The notes below the pieces were generated by a model, which was not told the origin of the DNA, searched no databases, and saw only the letters and a program-made list of their open reading frames with translations. Source: Gp6-AA40 sp035711805 (GTDB lineage Bacteria; Acidobacteriota; Vicinamibacteria; Vicinamibacterales; UBA2999). From it: a DNA stretch of 64,000 bases. This document shows positions 23,269 to 31,914 of the stretch, piece after piece; the stretch's first letter is position 1, and each line of letters opens with the position of its first letter. Location: assembly GCA_035711805.1 (NCBI GenBank), contig DASTBV010000059.1:1-64000 (forward strand), given 5' to 3'. Both the position numbers and the translations under genes were made by a program.

Positions 23269-24015
23269 GTGCGGCGGGCGTCTCGACGCCCGTCGCAGTT
23301 ACGTCTCGTGCACCGCCTCTATCCTTTCCTGCTCGTCTGGGGCGCCATCGCCCTGACAGCCACTGGTCTGTCCGCGCAGATCACCATCGGTGCAAGCGGC
23401 CTGCGTGCTGATCGACCGATGCGGTCGATGAAAGACCTGCGCGATGCGGGCGTCGTCAAGCAGCGCTTCGACTTCTCCTGTGGCGCGGCGGCGCTAGCCA
23501 CGATGCTCCGCTACGGCTTCGGCGACGAGGTGACCGAGCGCCAGATACTCGTCGATCTCTTCACGGGCCTCTCGGACGACGACAAGCGTACGGCAGAGCG
23601 CACCGGCTTCTCGCTGCTCGATCTGCAGCGCGTCGCCCGGACACGCGGCTATGAAGCCGAGGGTTTCAGGCTGGAGCCTGGAGAGCTGCCGATGCTCGCC
23701 GGCCCGGTCATCGTGTTCATCGAGCCGCGCGGCTACAAGCATTTCGCGGTGCTGCGCGGAATCCGCGGCGACCGCGTCTACCTGGCTGACCCGTCACGCG
23801 GAAACATCCGCATGCCGGTGCACGCCTTCCTCGATTCGTGGCTGCAGGACGACCGCAGAGGGATCATCTTCGCGATCGAACCGAAATCCGGTGCGCCCGG
23901 CAACGTGCCGACGGCGCTCGCCGCCGTCGCGCCCGCCGGCCGCCCGGAGATCATCGCCGTGCGCGAGCTGCTGGCCATCGGCGGCGCGCTGCGGCCGCCG
24001 CAACCCTCCAGATAA
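23269..24015 (+). CDS. Exported C39-family (FapD-like) cysteine peptidase
   Basis: This is a 248-residue protein. The GTG at 23269 is used, and a GTG at 23308 is an alternative. A hydrophobic signal or anchor is at about 18-36. The C39 papain-like core has Gln65, Cys71 (RFDFSCGAAALATML), His158 (GYKHFAVLRG) and Asp174 (LADPSRGN), so the catalytic set is complete. GFSLLDLQRVARTRGYEAEG fits the FapD-type stand-alone branch rather than ABC-transporter-fused C39 domains, since no membrane or ATPase domain follows. It should act in the periplasm on an exported precursor. It lies between the ELKTVKG protein and an outer-membrane barrel, with 3 bp to the latter. Confidence 0.85.
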   Translation: MRRASRRPSQLRLVHRLYPFLLVWGAIALTATGLSAQITIGASGLRADRPMRSMKDLRDAGVVKQRFDFSCGAAALATMLRYGFGDEVTERQILVDLFTGLSDDDKRTAERTGFSLLDLQRVARTRGYEAEGFRLEPGELPMLAGPVIVFIEPRGYKHFAVLRGIRGDRVYLADPSRGNIRMPVHAFLDSWLQDDRRGIIFAIEPKSGAPGNVPTALAAVAPAGRPEIIAVRELLAIGGALRPPQPSR

Positions 24016-24018
24016 TCG

Positions 24019-24900
24019 ATGTCCAAGCCGCTGATCGCGATAGTCTGCCTCCTGTTCTGTACGGCGCCTGCGTTCGCTCAGGAACAGGAGAAGCCGATCG
24101 GCGAAGCGCCGGAAGAGCGTGATGCGGACGACATCTTCCTGCGCGGCCAGCGGGTGCTGCTCGGTGCAGGCGATGTCGTCTTCGACGTTGGGCAGTTCTA
24201 TTCGCGCAGCGACACACTTCAGCTGGCACTCGCCGGTGGTGCTCTGCAGCTGGCGACCCAGGAAGTGTCAATCCTGACCACGGTGCTCGTTGGACGCGTC
24301 GGGCTGTGGAACGAGACGGAACTTTACGCGGGTGGGTCTTTTCATCACCTCGAGACGAGGATTGTGACGGCTGCCGCCGCGGACCTCGCGGCAGATGGGC
24401 GGAACCTGGTAGGCGATCTCACTGTGGGCGTCCGGCGGACGCTGCTGCGCGAGGCGGCGGGGCGGCCGGACATCATCGCCTCCGTCGATGCGGTGATCCC
24501 GACCGACGACGACCGCGGCTACGCGCTGGGCGGAGGCGTGTCGTTCGTGAAGAGCATCGACCCTGTCGTGTTGTTCGCCGGTGCGAGCTATGGGCACGGA
24601 CTCCGCCGGAATCTGCCCGACGGCGGGCGTCTGCCGTCGAGACACTCGTTCGCCGTGTCGCTCGGCTACGGGCTGGCGCTCAACGACACGATCGCCATCA
24701 GCACCGCCGCAGCGGGAGTGTTCACTCGGGCCCGGGTGTTCGAGAACATTCCATCAGGTCAATCGGAGTCGTTCAGCCTGCGGTTCGCGCTGACGTCCGC
24801 GCTGACGGGAGGACTCTATATCGAGCCGTCCGTGACGGTGGGACTGAGCGGGCCGGGCCAGAGCTTCACGATGGGCGTGACAATGCCGCTCGCGTTCTGA
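24019..24900 (+). CDS. Outer-membrane beta-barrel protein of the C39 cassette
   Basis: This is a 293-residue protein with a signal peptide (1-20, ending FAQ). An acidic stretch EAPEERDADDIFLRGQRVLL follows, then alternating hydrophobic strands over about 60-290. It ends in the classical outer-membrane targeting residue Phe (MGVTMPLAF). The strand pattern and the internal GxxYALGGGVSFV and SFAVSLGYGLALND segments are like the meta-pathway/FapF-type transporters often found next to stand-alone C39 peptidases. It starts 3 bp after the peptidase stop, so the two form one unit. It is the plausible exit channel for the processed product. Barrel topology is well supported; transport is inferred. Confidence 0.75.
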   Translation: MSKPLIAIVCLLFCTAPAFAQEQEKPIGEAPEERDADDIFLRGQRVLLGAGDVVFDVGQFYSRSDTLQLALAGGALQLATQEVSILTTVLVGRVGLWNETELYAGGSFHHLETRIVTAAAADLAADGRNLVGDLTVGVRRTLLREAAGRPDIIASVDAVIPTDDDRGYALGGGVSFVKSIDPVVLFAGASYGHGLRRNLPDGGRLPSRHSFAVSLGYGLALNDTIAISTAAAGVFTRARVFENIPSGQSESFSLRFALTSALTGGLYIEPSVTVGLSGPGQSFTMGVTMPLAF

Positions 24901-24910
24901 TGAACGGCCG

Positions 24911-24970
24911 GTCCGCCTCCAAGGCGGACACTACGTAATTGGGCCGGTCCGCCTCAAGGCGGACACTGCG
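24911..24970. repeat. Two tandem short hairpin repeats (copies 4 and 5)
   Basis: Two copies, GTCCGCCTCCAAGGCGGACACTACG at 24911-24935 and GTCCGCCTCAAGGCGGACACTGCG at 24947-24970, fill the gap between convergent genes. The second has a G-for-A change in the head. Possible bidirectional transcript ends. Confidence 0.85.
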
Positions 24971-24973
24971 TCG

Positions 24974-27610
24974 CTACACGGCGCGGACGACGAGAAGGGT
25001 CATGTCGTCGTGCTGTGGCGCACCGGCGACGAACGCGTCGGCCGCATTCATCAACTTTTCGATCAGCGTGCCCGCGGGCGCCGCACGCGCCGGTCCGACC
25101 GCGGCCATCATGCGATCTTCACCCCACTCTTCGTTGGCGGCGTTCATCGCCTCGCTGATACCGTCGGTGTAGGCGACCAGGACGTCGCCGGCCGTAAGCG
25201 TGACGGTGCCCTGCTGATAGGTGCAGTCCTCGATCAGGCCGATCACGGGTCCGCCTGTGTCGAGCCGGTCAACCTGCGCATCGATGGCCCCCCGGCGGAA
25301 CAACATCGGCGGATTGTGACCGGCGTTCACGTAGGTCAGCACCCGCGTTGTCAGGTCGAGCTCGCCGTAGAAGAACGTGGCGTAGCGATTCGCGGCGGAG
25401 CTCTCGTACACCAGCATGTTCAGGTTCCGCATCACCTCCGTCAGATCGGCCTGGTGATGAATGGTCTGGGCACCTCGCAAATACGCCCGCAGCGACGCCA
25501 TCAGCAGCGCAGCGGGAATCCCCTTGCCGGACACGTCTCCGATCGCGATCCCCAGCAGTGTCCTGGACAGCGGGATGAAGTCGTAATAGTCGCCGCCGAC
25601 GCCGAGCGCCGCCCTGCACGTGCCCGCATAGTCGAGGCCGCCGATCGGCGGGAACTCCTGCGGCAGCAGGCGCTGCTGCACGTCGCGCGCGATTTCGATG
25701 TCGCGCGCCTGCTTTGCGCGCGCCGCCACCTCGGCGGCCACAGCGGCCGTCAGCCGGCCGTTCTCGAGCGCAAGTCCGGTCTGCGCTGCCACCGAGTCGA
25801 GCAGTCGAATGTCCGTCTTGGAGAACGGCTCCTCCGACTGCTTCGGCCCCAGACTCATGATCCCGAGGATCTTCTCGTTGAGCGACAGCGGCAGCAGCAG
25901 CTCCGGCTCCAGCGTCTCGAGGGCACGCCGCTCATCCCCCGTCGTCAACTGCACCCACGAATCCGCATCGTCAAAGCGCACCAGCGCGTGCTGCTGTTTG
26001 CGCAGCCGCGACACGGTCACGCCGCCCGAGGGGATAGCGACCGCCGGCGGCTCTCCGTACCCGAGCGCGAACGCCGGCTGCAGGGCGCCTTCGTCATCCA
26101 GCAGAATGGCGATGCGCGGTATGTGGAGCGATTCGGCGATTCGCGTGGCGACCGTCTCGAGGAGCGGCCGGGTTTCGACCATCGTCCGCACCTTGGCCGC
26201 AAGATCGCTGAGGATGGCGTCCGCTTCGTAGGCCTCCCGGAAGAACCGGCGATCGACCCAGCGGCGAAGCCGATCCGCGAATCGCCCGCCGAGCGCCGCA
26301 ACGGCCGCCAATCCCACGACCACGATCGCGACGCTCGGAACTCCAGCGTTGGACGCCGTCAGCAACGTGGTCGCAGCGATCGTGGCCCCCACCAGAAGTG
26401 CGATTTGAATGACGCGGATCCCGCCGCGGGCGAGGACATATTGCAGGCCCTGCCGGATGACCACGCGCACATCCATCGCGCGGTGGACGACGATGACGTA
26501 GGCGAGCGTCAGCGGGAAGACGAGCACCATCGTGAACAGCGGCAGGTAGGACCACGGTGGAGGGGTGTATTCGAATCTCCCGGCGAGGACGACGATGAGC
26601 AGCGCCATGACGAATGGCACCGCTCCCGCGAACAGCAGCATCAGACGCCGGCGCGCGTCCCGGCTCGGTGCCGCGAACGCTTTCCATCCAAGCGATCCCG
26701 CGCAGATGACAATGGCCACGAAACTGACGAAGCCGCCGAAGTCGCCTTCGACGCCGGTGAGAAGCTGGATCGGGCGTGAGACGTACTGCCGCGCCCACGC
26801 CAGGTGATGCGTCCACAGGCCGACGCTGATCCCTAACAACGTGGTGACCAGCACCAGATAACCGACAACGATCCACTTCACCCACGGGAACCGCCTGTCG
26901 AGCGGCAGCCGTTCCGGGAAGACGATGCCGAAGAGCAGGAGCGCGGGCGCCAGCAGCCCCGAGCGGAAGGCGGTAAAACCGGCAAGGAACGCCGGAAAGG
27001 TTCCCTCCTGTCCGAACGTCAACTCGGATTCGTTCCCACCGACAAGACTGATCAGCAGCACGAGGAGCAGCCAGGCGGATGGATCGCCGATGCGAGCCGC
27101 CGCGACCCAGAAGCCGAGCGCAATACAGATGACCGGCAGGACGAACACCCGCACGGCAAACGCGGCGTACTCCGAAAAGCTCATCGCGGGATCGCCGGTG
27201 CCGCGAAACGGCCGCAGCTCGATCGACAGTTCTCTGACCGGATCGTTTTGCGGTCCCGGCGTTTTCACCTGCACATTCAGTCGATCGCCGGGCTTCGCCT
27301 TCCGTACCGTGCCGTAGTACACGAAGTAGCCGTCAACAGGACGGCCGTTCACCGCCAGTAATGTGTCGGCGAACTTCATGCCCGCCTTCTCGGCTTCGGG
27401 CTCGAGCGCAACGACGCCCCAATTGGCATCACCGAGATGGAATGGCGCGCGGGCATACTCACGTTCGTGCCGCAGCAGATCGAGGCTGTCGGAGGCGTTG
27501 CGTACGGCGGCCGTCACCGAAAGCAGGAACAGCGCGGCAAGGACGGCATAGGCCAGCGTGTGGCCGCGGCGTCGTGATCCTCTGGTGCTGGCCTCGGCGG
27601 GCACGATCAC
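24974..27610 (-). CDS. Membrane PP2C-type (SpoIIE) protein phosphatase with PDZ and GAF domains
   Basis: This is an 878-residue protein from GTG at 27610 (or 27604), 5 bp after the kinase stop. The open frame further upstream overlaps the kinase gene and is discarded. Order of parts: a first membrane helix (about 18-36), a PDZ-like domain (about 50-125, with GMKFADTLLAVNGRPVDG), about eight membrane helices (about 140-440), and a GAF domain (about 490-650). A SpoIIE phosphatase domain (about 680-878) has GVGGDYYDF, IGDVSGKGIPAA, NAGHNPP, YTDGISEA and QHDDMTLLVV. All acidic metal ligands appear present. It should dephosphorylate Ser/Thr on a partner such as an anti-sigma antagonist. The operon with a Ser/Thr kinase suggests opposing activities. 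Confidence 0.9.
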   Translation of the reverse strand: MIVPAEASTRGSRRRGHTLAYAVLAALFLLSVTAAVRNASDSLDLLRHEREYARAPFHLGDANWGVVALEPEAEKAGMKFADTLLAVNGRPVDGYFVYYGTVRKAKPGDRLNVQVKTPGPQNDPVRELSIELRPFRGTGDPAMSFSEYAAFAVRVFVLPVICIALGFWVAAARIGDPSAWLLLVLLISLVGGNESELTFGQEGTFPAFLAGFTAFRSGLLAPALLLFGIVFPERLPLDRRFPWVKWIVVGYLVLVTTLLGISVGLWTHHLAWARQYVSRPIQLLTGVEGDFGGFVSFVAIVICAGSLGWKAFAAPSRDARRRLMLLFAGAVPFVMALLIVVLAGRFEYTPPPWSYLPLFTMVLVFPLTLAYVIVVHRAMDVRVVIRQGLQYVLARGGIRVIQIALLVGATIAATTLLTASNAGVPSVAIVVVGLAAVAALGGRFADRLRRWVDRRFFREAYEADAILSDLAAKVRTMVETRPLLETVATRIAESLHIPRIAILLDDEGALQPAFALGYGEPPAVAIPSGGVTVSRLRKQQHALVRFDDADSWVQLTTGDERRALETLEPELLLPLSLNEKILGIMSLGPKQSEEPFSKTDIRLLDSVAAQTGLALENGRLTAAVAAEVAARAKQARDIEIARDVQQRLLPQEFPPIGGLDYAGTCRAALGVGGDYYDFIPLSRTLLGIAIGDVSGKGIPAALLMASLRAYLRGAQTIHHQADLTEVMRNLNMLVYESSAANRYATFFYGELDLTTRVLTYVNAGHNPPMLFRRGAIDAQVDRLDTGGPVIGLIEDCTYQQGTVTLTAGDVLVAYTDGISEAMNAANEEWGEDRMMAAVGPARAAPAGTLIEKLMNAADAFVAGAPQHDDMTLLVVRAV

Positions 27611-27615
27611 GCCGT

Positions 27616-30420
27616 CTACCGGGGAGCAAAAAGCCGGCGCACGTCGTCCCTCCAGTTCAGGATGAAGCGCAGCGACACCGGGCTCAGTCTGCGCGCGCGC
27701 TCCTGCTGCGCTTCCGGGCTCGCCTGATTCAGCAGGAAGCGCCCGTCGGGAGAAACGTCGTAGGTGGCCCGTACCGTGGTTCCGCCGCCAAGGATGTTTT
27801 GGTTGAACAGCACCACAGGTTTTCCCGGAACGAACGACGTGCCGGACACCGTGAACGGTACGGCCGTGAACGCCGGCGGGGTTCCCGCACCGCCGGGCGC
27901 CCGGTAAAAGAGCTCGTTGCTGTTCTTCGACCACGCTGGATCCTCTGCTCCGCCGGTCGTCACCGTCACCCGCGGCCCGGGGCCGGGATACGGCTGCACG
28001 TAAATCTGGGGTCGGCCGCTGTCGTTCGAGGTGTACGCCAGCCACTTTCCATCAGGCGAAATCTCCGGAAACCGCTCGTCGGCCGGCGTCGCCAGAATCG
28101 GACGAACCTGCTCGGGCTGATCCACCGACACCGCATAGATGTCCGTGTTCCCGCCCAGCGACGTGAATCCCCGGGTGAAGACCAGCTCCTTCCCATCCGG
28201 CGTCCACGAGCTCGGCACGTCGAATGGCCCCTCCGTCAGCCGCTTCGCTTCGCGCAGGTTGACCCCATCGTTGAGAAAGATCTGCTGCGGCCCCGCACGA
28301 TCCGACCGGAAGGCGAAATGCGAGCCGGCCGGCGCAAAGATCGGAAATGCGTTCTGTCCCTCGAACGTCGCGCGGTCCTCCGTCCCTCGAGCCGTGTCGA
28401 AGATCCAGATGTCCTTGTTGATATACAGCTCGCTGAACGCGACACGAACGCCATCCGGGAGGACGCGCCCGCCGAAGCGGAACATGTTGCGCATGCCGGT
28501 GACCGGCGTCGGACTGCCCTTCCGATCGAACCAGACGAGCGACGTCAGCAGCGGCGGCTCGACGGAGCCAGGTGCGTAAAACAGGTCGCCCGTCGTCGCC
28601 ACGCTGAACTGCGCCGCTCCCGTCCAATTGGTGCCGGCCAGCCCGTACACCGAGTGCATCACGTCGTCGACGGCCTGCACTTCCTTGCCGCTGACAGACA
28701 GCGAAGCCAGATCGAACGGGACCGCAAGCAGCTTTCCTTTCCTGGCAAAGATCAGCGTGTTGTCTCCCGCGTATTGCGCATCGACGGCATCGTCGAGCAG
28801 CTTTTTGCGCTCACCGCTCTTCACCGACTGTACCCAGACCTGCGCACGCGACCAATCCGGCGCGACGGCCGAGAACGGAATGACGGTGAACAGCACACCA
28901 TCGCCGTCCGGCAGAAAGTGCGGGAGACGATGCGACGATTCGTGGGCGGCCTGATCGAGTGTCGTCAGCGCTTCGGGTTTCCCTCCGGTGTCGGGGACCA
29001 TGCTCAACCCGGCGCCCTGCGTGACGGCGAAGACGATCGTTCCGTTCCGGCCCCAGGTGATTCCCGGCGGTCCGAACGCCCCCGGACCGGTCAGGCCTTC
29101 TGTGATGACGGCCGGCGGCCCGCCGGCCAGCGCCACCTTCTTGATCTGCGATCCCTGCTGGAAGGCGAGCCACTCCCCGTCCGGCGAAAACGTCAGGTTC
29201 ACCGCACCTTCGGTTCCTGCAATCTGTGTATCTCCGGATCGATTGAGGCTTCTGACAAAGATTCGTGGCGGCATGCCGGTGGTAGCGGCGATGAACGCCA
29301 CGCGCTGTCCATCCGGAGACAGCTCTACGGCGTGCCGGTTGCCGTGCGCGAGAAAGTAGCCAGCAGGCAATGGATATTCGAACTGCAGCTGCGGACGATC
29401 GGTGGCCGGCGACGGGCGCCACATCCACGCGGCAACACCTCCCGCCAGGCATACGACTGCTGCCGCCCAGGGCAGCAGGCGCGTCCAGAGCGGCGTCGCA
29501 GCCGGACGGATGACCGCGACCGGCCCGCTGTTCGCCGGCTCCTCCGGCTTCTCGATCAGATCCTGGATGACGATGCGCGCATCGCCGATGGATTGCAGGC
29601 GGTTCTTCGGATTTTTTGTCAGACAGCGCTGGATCAGCTGACGCAGCGCGCGCGGCGTATCCGGAGGCAACTGCTCCCATTCCGGTTCCCGTTCGAGAAT
29701 CTTCGCCAGCGTGTCGGTGACCGTTTCACCTTCGAAGATGGGTCCGCCGGTAAGCATCCGGAACAGCACGACGCCGAACGCCCAGATGTCCGTGCGCCGA
29801 TCAACGACGCGCCCACGTGCCTGTTCCGGCGACATGTATGCCGCCGTCCCCATGATCATGCCGGCCTGCGTCGCTCCGGAGGTGGCACCGGTGAGTGCGC
29901 TCGGAGCCATCGTCGGCGACATGGAGAGCGAGACGTTTGACGACTCCGCCTCGGCGGTCTTCGCCAGGCCGAAGTCGAGCACCTTCACCTTGTCGTCCGC
30001 CGTGACCTTGATGTTCGCCGGCTTCAGGTCGCGGTGAACGATGCCCGCTTCGTGCGCTTCCTCGAGGCCTTCGGCAATCTGCTTCGCGATGATGAGCGTC
30101 TCGCGGAGCGGTAATGCGCCCCGGCGGATCCGCTCTTCCAGCGTCTCGCCCGGCACCAGCTCCATCACCAGGAAATGACGGCCGCTCACTTCTTCCACGC
30201 CGTAGATTGCGGCGACGTTCGGATGGTTCAGCGACGCCAGGACGCGCGCTTCACGCTGGAAGCGCGCGACGCGGTCGCTGTCGCTGCCGAAGGCTTCCGG
30301 GAGGAACTTGATGGCGACGGTCCGTCCGAGCTTCGTATCGGAGGCCTGATAGACCTCGCCCATGCCGCCGGTGCCGAGGTGCGAGGTGATCTCGTAGTGC
30401 GCGAGCCGTGATCCGATCAT
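27616..30420 (-). CDS. Membrane Ser/Thr protein kinase with beta-propeller, paired with the SpoIIE phosphatase
   Basis: This is a 934-residue protein from the ATG at 30420; sequence upstream in frame covers the GNAT gene and is not coding. The kinase domain (about 9-285) has GTGGMGEVY, Lys38, HRDLKPANIK (129-138), DFGLAK (149-154) and SPEQARGR. A single membrane helix lies at about 314-334. A propeller of PD40/TolB repeats (SPDGQRVAFI, SPDGEWLAFQQG, SPDGKWLAYTSND) fills the rest. It is the same architecture as the kinase at 12253 and probably a paralogue. The phosphatase gene starts 5 bp after its stop, so both are made together. Catalytic residues are intact. The signal sensed by the propeller is unknown. 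Confidence 0.92.
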   Translation of the reverse strand: MIGSRLAHYEITSHLGTGGMGEVYQASDTKLGRTVAIKFLPEAFGSDSDRVARFQREARVLASLNHPNVAAIYGVEEVSGRHFLVMELVPGETLEERIRRGALPLRETLIIAKQIAEGLEEAHEAGIVHRDLKPANIKVTADDKVKVLDFGLAKTAEAESSNVSLSMSPTMAPSALTGATSGATQAGMIMGTAAYMSPEQARGRVVDRRTDIWAFGVVLFRMLTGGPIFEGETVTDTLAKILEREPEWEQLPPDTPRALRQLIQRCLTKNPKNRLQSIGDARIVIQDLIEKPEEPANSGPVAVIRPAATPLWTRLLPWAAAVVCLAGGVAAWMWRPSPATDRPQLQFEYPLPAGYFLAHGNRHAVELSPDGQRVAFIAATTGMPPRIFVRSLNRSGDTQIAGTEGAVNLTFSPDGEWLAFQQGSQIKKVALAGGPPAVITEGLTGPGAFGPPGITWGRNGTIVFAVTQGAGLSMVPDTGGKPEALTTLDQAAHESSHRLPHFLPDGDGVLFTVIPFSAVAPDWSRAQVWVQSVKSGERKKLLDDAVDAQYAGDNTLIFARKGKLLAVPFDLASLSVSGKEVQAVDDVMHSVYGLAGTNWTGAAQFSVATTGDLFYAPGSVEPPLLTSLVWFDRKGSPTPVTGMRNMFRFGGRVLPDGVRVAFSELYINKDIWIFDTARGTEDRATFEGQNAFPIFAPAGSHFAFRSDRAGPQQIFLNDGVNLREAKRLTEGPFDVPSSWTPDGKELVFTRGFTSLGGNTDIYAVSVDQPEQVRPILATPADERFPEISPDGKWLAYTSNDSGRPQIYVQPYPGPGPRVTVTTGGAEDPAWSKNSNELFYRAPGGAGTPPAFTAVPFTVSGTSFVPGKPVVLFNQNILGGGTTVRATYDVSPDGRFLLNQASPEAQQERARRLSPVSLRFILNWRDDVRRLFAPR

Positions 30421-30433
30421 GCGAAGGCCTAAA

Positions 30434-30943
30434 TCATAAGTCCTTCCGCATGAACACACAGTCGATCGGCCGGCCGGAGCGCAGGTTCGTGGCGCCGCGC
30501 CCGAGCTCGACGTAGCCCTGCGCGCGATAAAACTCCACGCCGGCCAGAGAGGCGTCGATGAGGACCCGGGCCGCACCACGCTCCGTGGCGTCTTCCTCGG
30601 CCCTGCGCAGCAGGGCCGATCCGATCCCGCGGCGCGCCGCGAGGCCCCGCACATACACCGACGTACCGTAGGTATCCGCTTCGATGCGGTAGTCGCTCGC
30701 GAAGCCGAGCACGAGTGATGTGCCGCCGACGATGCCGGTCGCAATGAAGAACACTTCGCCGTTGTCCATGGCGCGCAGATAGAGGTCCGCAGCGACGTGC
30801 TCCTGCCAGTCGTCGACGACGCCGGCCGGATACGACAGCGCACCCAGGGCTCGGATCGAATCGCGATGCGCCTCGGCTATCGCTGTGGCATCGCGCGCCT
30901 CCGCCCGTCGAATCTGCAGATCGTGTATCGTTGCGCGTTCCAT
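30434..30943 (-). CDS. GNAT-family N-acetyltransferase
   Basis: This is a 169-residue protein from the ATG at 30943. The acetyl-CoA pyrophosphate-binding loop is seen in RGLAARRGIGSALLRRAEEDA, the beta-alpha pattern follows, and GVEFYRAQGYVELGRG is typical of the C-terminal GNAT motif. It should transfer an acetyl group from acetyl-CoA to an amine; the acceptor is unknown. It is cytoplasmic. It is divergent from the DinB-like gene with 24 bp between start codons, so the two share a very short regulatory region. It lies 13 bp upstream of the kinase start on the same strand and may be co-transcribed with it. Confidence 0.88.
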   Translation of the reverse strand: MERATIHDLQIRRAEARDATAIAEAHRDSIRALGALSYPAGVVDDWQEHVAADLYLRAMDNGEVFFIATGIVGGTSLVLGFASDYRIEADTYGTSVYVRGLAARRGIGSALLRRAEEDATERGAARVLIDASLAGVEFYRAQGYVELGRGATNLRSGRPIDCVFMRKDL

Positions 30944-30967
30944 GAGCAGGATGGTAAACCGTTCGAA

Positions 30968-31450
30968 ATGATCGCGGCCGAGGCCATCATTGACGCGCTG
31001 GCGCGAGCGCCGTCCGTTGTCGTGCCGCTCGTTCGCGAGGTCCCCGCCTCCATACTGAAACGCCGGCCGGCCTCGGGAAAGTGGTCGGCGCACGAGCACG
31101 CCTGCCACCTGGCGGTGGTGCATCGACTGTTCGTCGAGCGATTGGATGACCTGCTGTCGACGCCAGCGCCGGTGATTACGCCGTACGATCCGGGCCGCGA
31201 CGATCCGGACGATGCGCTGATGGCGCTCGACCTGGAGGAATCGCTGCAGCGCTACGTGGACGACCGCGCGCGCCTGGTCACCCGCCTCCGCCAACTGTCG
31301 GACGCCGACTGGCAGCGCACCGCAGAACACGGCGAGTACAGCCGCTACTCCGTGTTCATCATGTTCAGACATCTGGCGCTGCATGATTTCTTTCACGCCT
31401 ACCGGATAGAGGAATTGCTTCTGAACAAAGAGTGGACACATGGCCGTTGA
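30968..31450 (+). CDS. DinB-like (DUF664-type) four-helix protein
   Basis: This is a 160-residue protein from the ATG at 30968. It is helical throughout. The three-histidine pattern of DinB/YfiT-like metal-binding proteins is visible: HACHLAVVHR near 45-55 and RHLALHDFFHAYRI near 134-147. The segment PASGKWSAHEHACHLA is typical. Members bind a divalent metal and include thiol S-transferases, but most are uncharacterised. The stop lies 10 bp inside the start of the PPOX-like gene, so translation is probably coupled. It is cytoplasmic. The family call is good; the substrate is unknown. Confidence 0.85.
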   Translation: MIAAEAIIDALARAPSVVVPLVREVPASILKRRPASGKWSAHEHACHLAVVHRLFVERLDDLLSTPAPVITPYDPGRDDPDDALMALDLEESLQRYVDDRARLVTRLRQLSDADWQRTAEHGEYSRYSVFIMFRHLALHDFFHAYRIEELLLNKEWTHGR

Positions 31451-31896
31451 CGCGGGGCGCCTGCTCGCGTTTCTCCGCCGGCATCGGCTGGCCGTGCAGG
31501 CGTCGGTGTCTGCCGTCACGGCGCCGCAGGCGGCGGTAGTCGGCTATGCGGTGACCGACCGGTTCGAGATCGTGTTCGACACGCTCGCGTCGTCCCGCAA
31601 GGCGACGAACCTGCGCCTCAACGAAGGCATCGCGCTGGTGATCGGCGGAACGCTCGAGGGTGACGAGCAGACAGTCCAGTACGAAGGTGTCGCGGACGAA
31701 CCTGCCGGGGCGGAACTCGAGTCGTTGAAACGCGTGTAACTACGCGGCCTGGCCCGACGGACCGACCCGGCTCGGGTGGCCGGGATTGATCTACGTCCGC
31801 GTGCGGCCGACGTGGATTCGTTACAGCGACTTCAACATGAATCCTCCGCAAATCGTGGAGTTCACCGCGGAGCAATTAACAGAAAGGCCGACGTAA
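31440..31896 (+). pseudogene. Pyridoxamine 5'-phosphate oxidase-like flavin-binding protein, frameshifted
   Basis: The first frame (31440-31739) gives 99 residues with the PPOX-like split-barrel start: RLLAFLRRHRLAVQASVS, VFDTLASSRKATNLR and ALVIGG. It stops at TAA 31737-31739 after LESLKRV. In another frame the next 52 codons read on as YAAWPDGPTRLGWPGLIYVR and RPTWIRYSDFN to a stop at 31894-31896, exactly the usual end of this family. Removing one A from GTGTAACTAC restores one frame of about 151 residues. It is either a real single-base insertion or a sequencing error. It overlaps the DinB gene by 11 bp. The last codons lie in a hairpin repeat. Confidence 0.8.
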
Positions 31897-31910
31897 ACGT
31901 CGGCCTCTAC
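31885..31910. repeat. GTAG-headed hairpin repeat, AGGCCGACGT variant
   Basis: AGGCCGACGTAAACGTCGGCCT is a stem of nine pairs with a TAAA loop, followed by CTAC. The design is the same as in the GTCCGCC copies. The TAA in the loop is the stop codon of the second frame of the PPOX-like gene. Confidence 0.82.
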
Positions 31911-31914
31911 CAGC

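Noticed and set aside
25010..26779. 589-codon open frame opposite the phosphatase
   Set aside because: It is antisense to well-defined PDZ, GAF and SpoIIE domains and has the Arg-rich composition of a shadow frame.
27611..28045. N-terminal extension of the phosphatase upstream of 27610
   Set aside because: It would overlap the conserved propeller end of the kinase in another frame and codes for low-complexity Arg/Gly-rich sequence.
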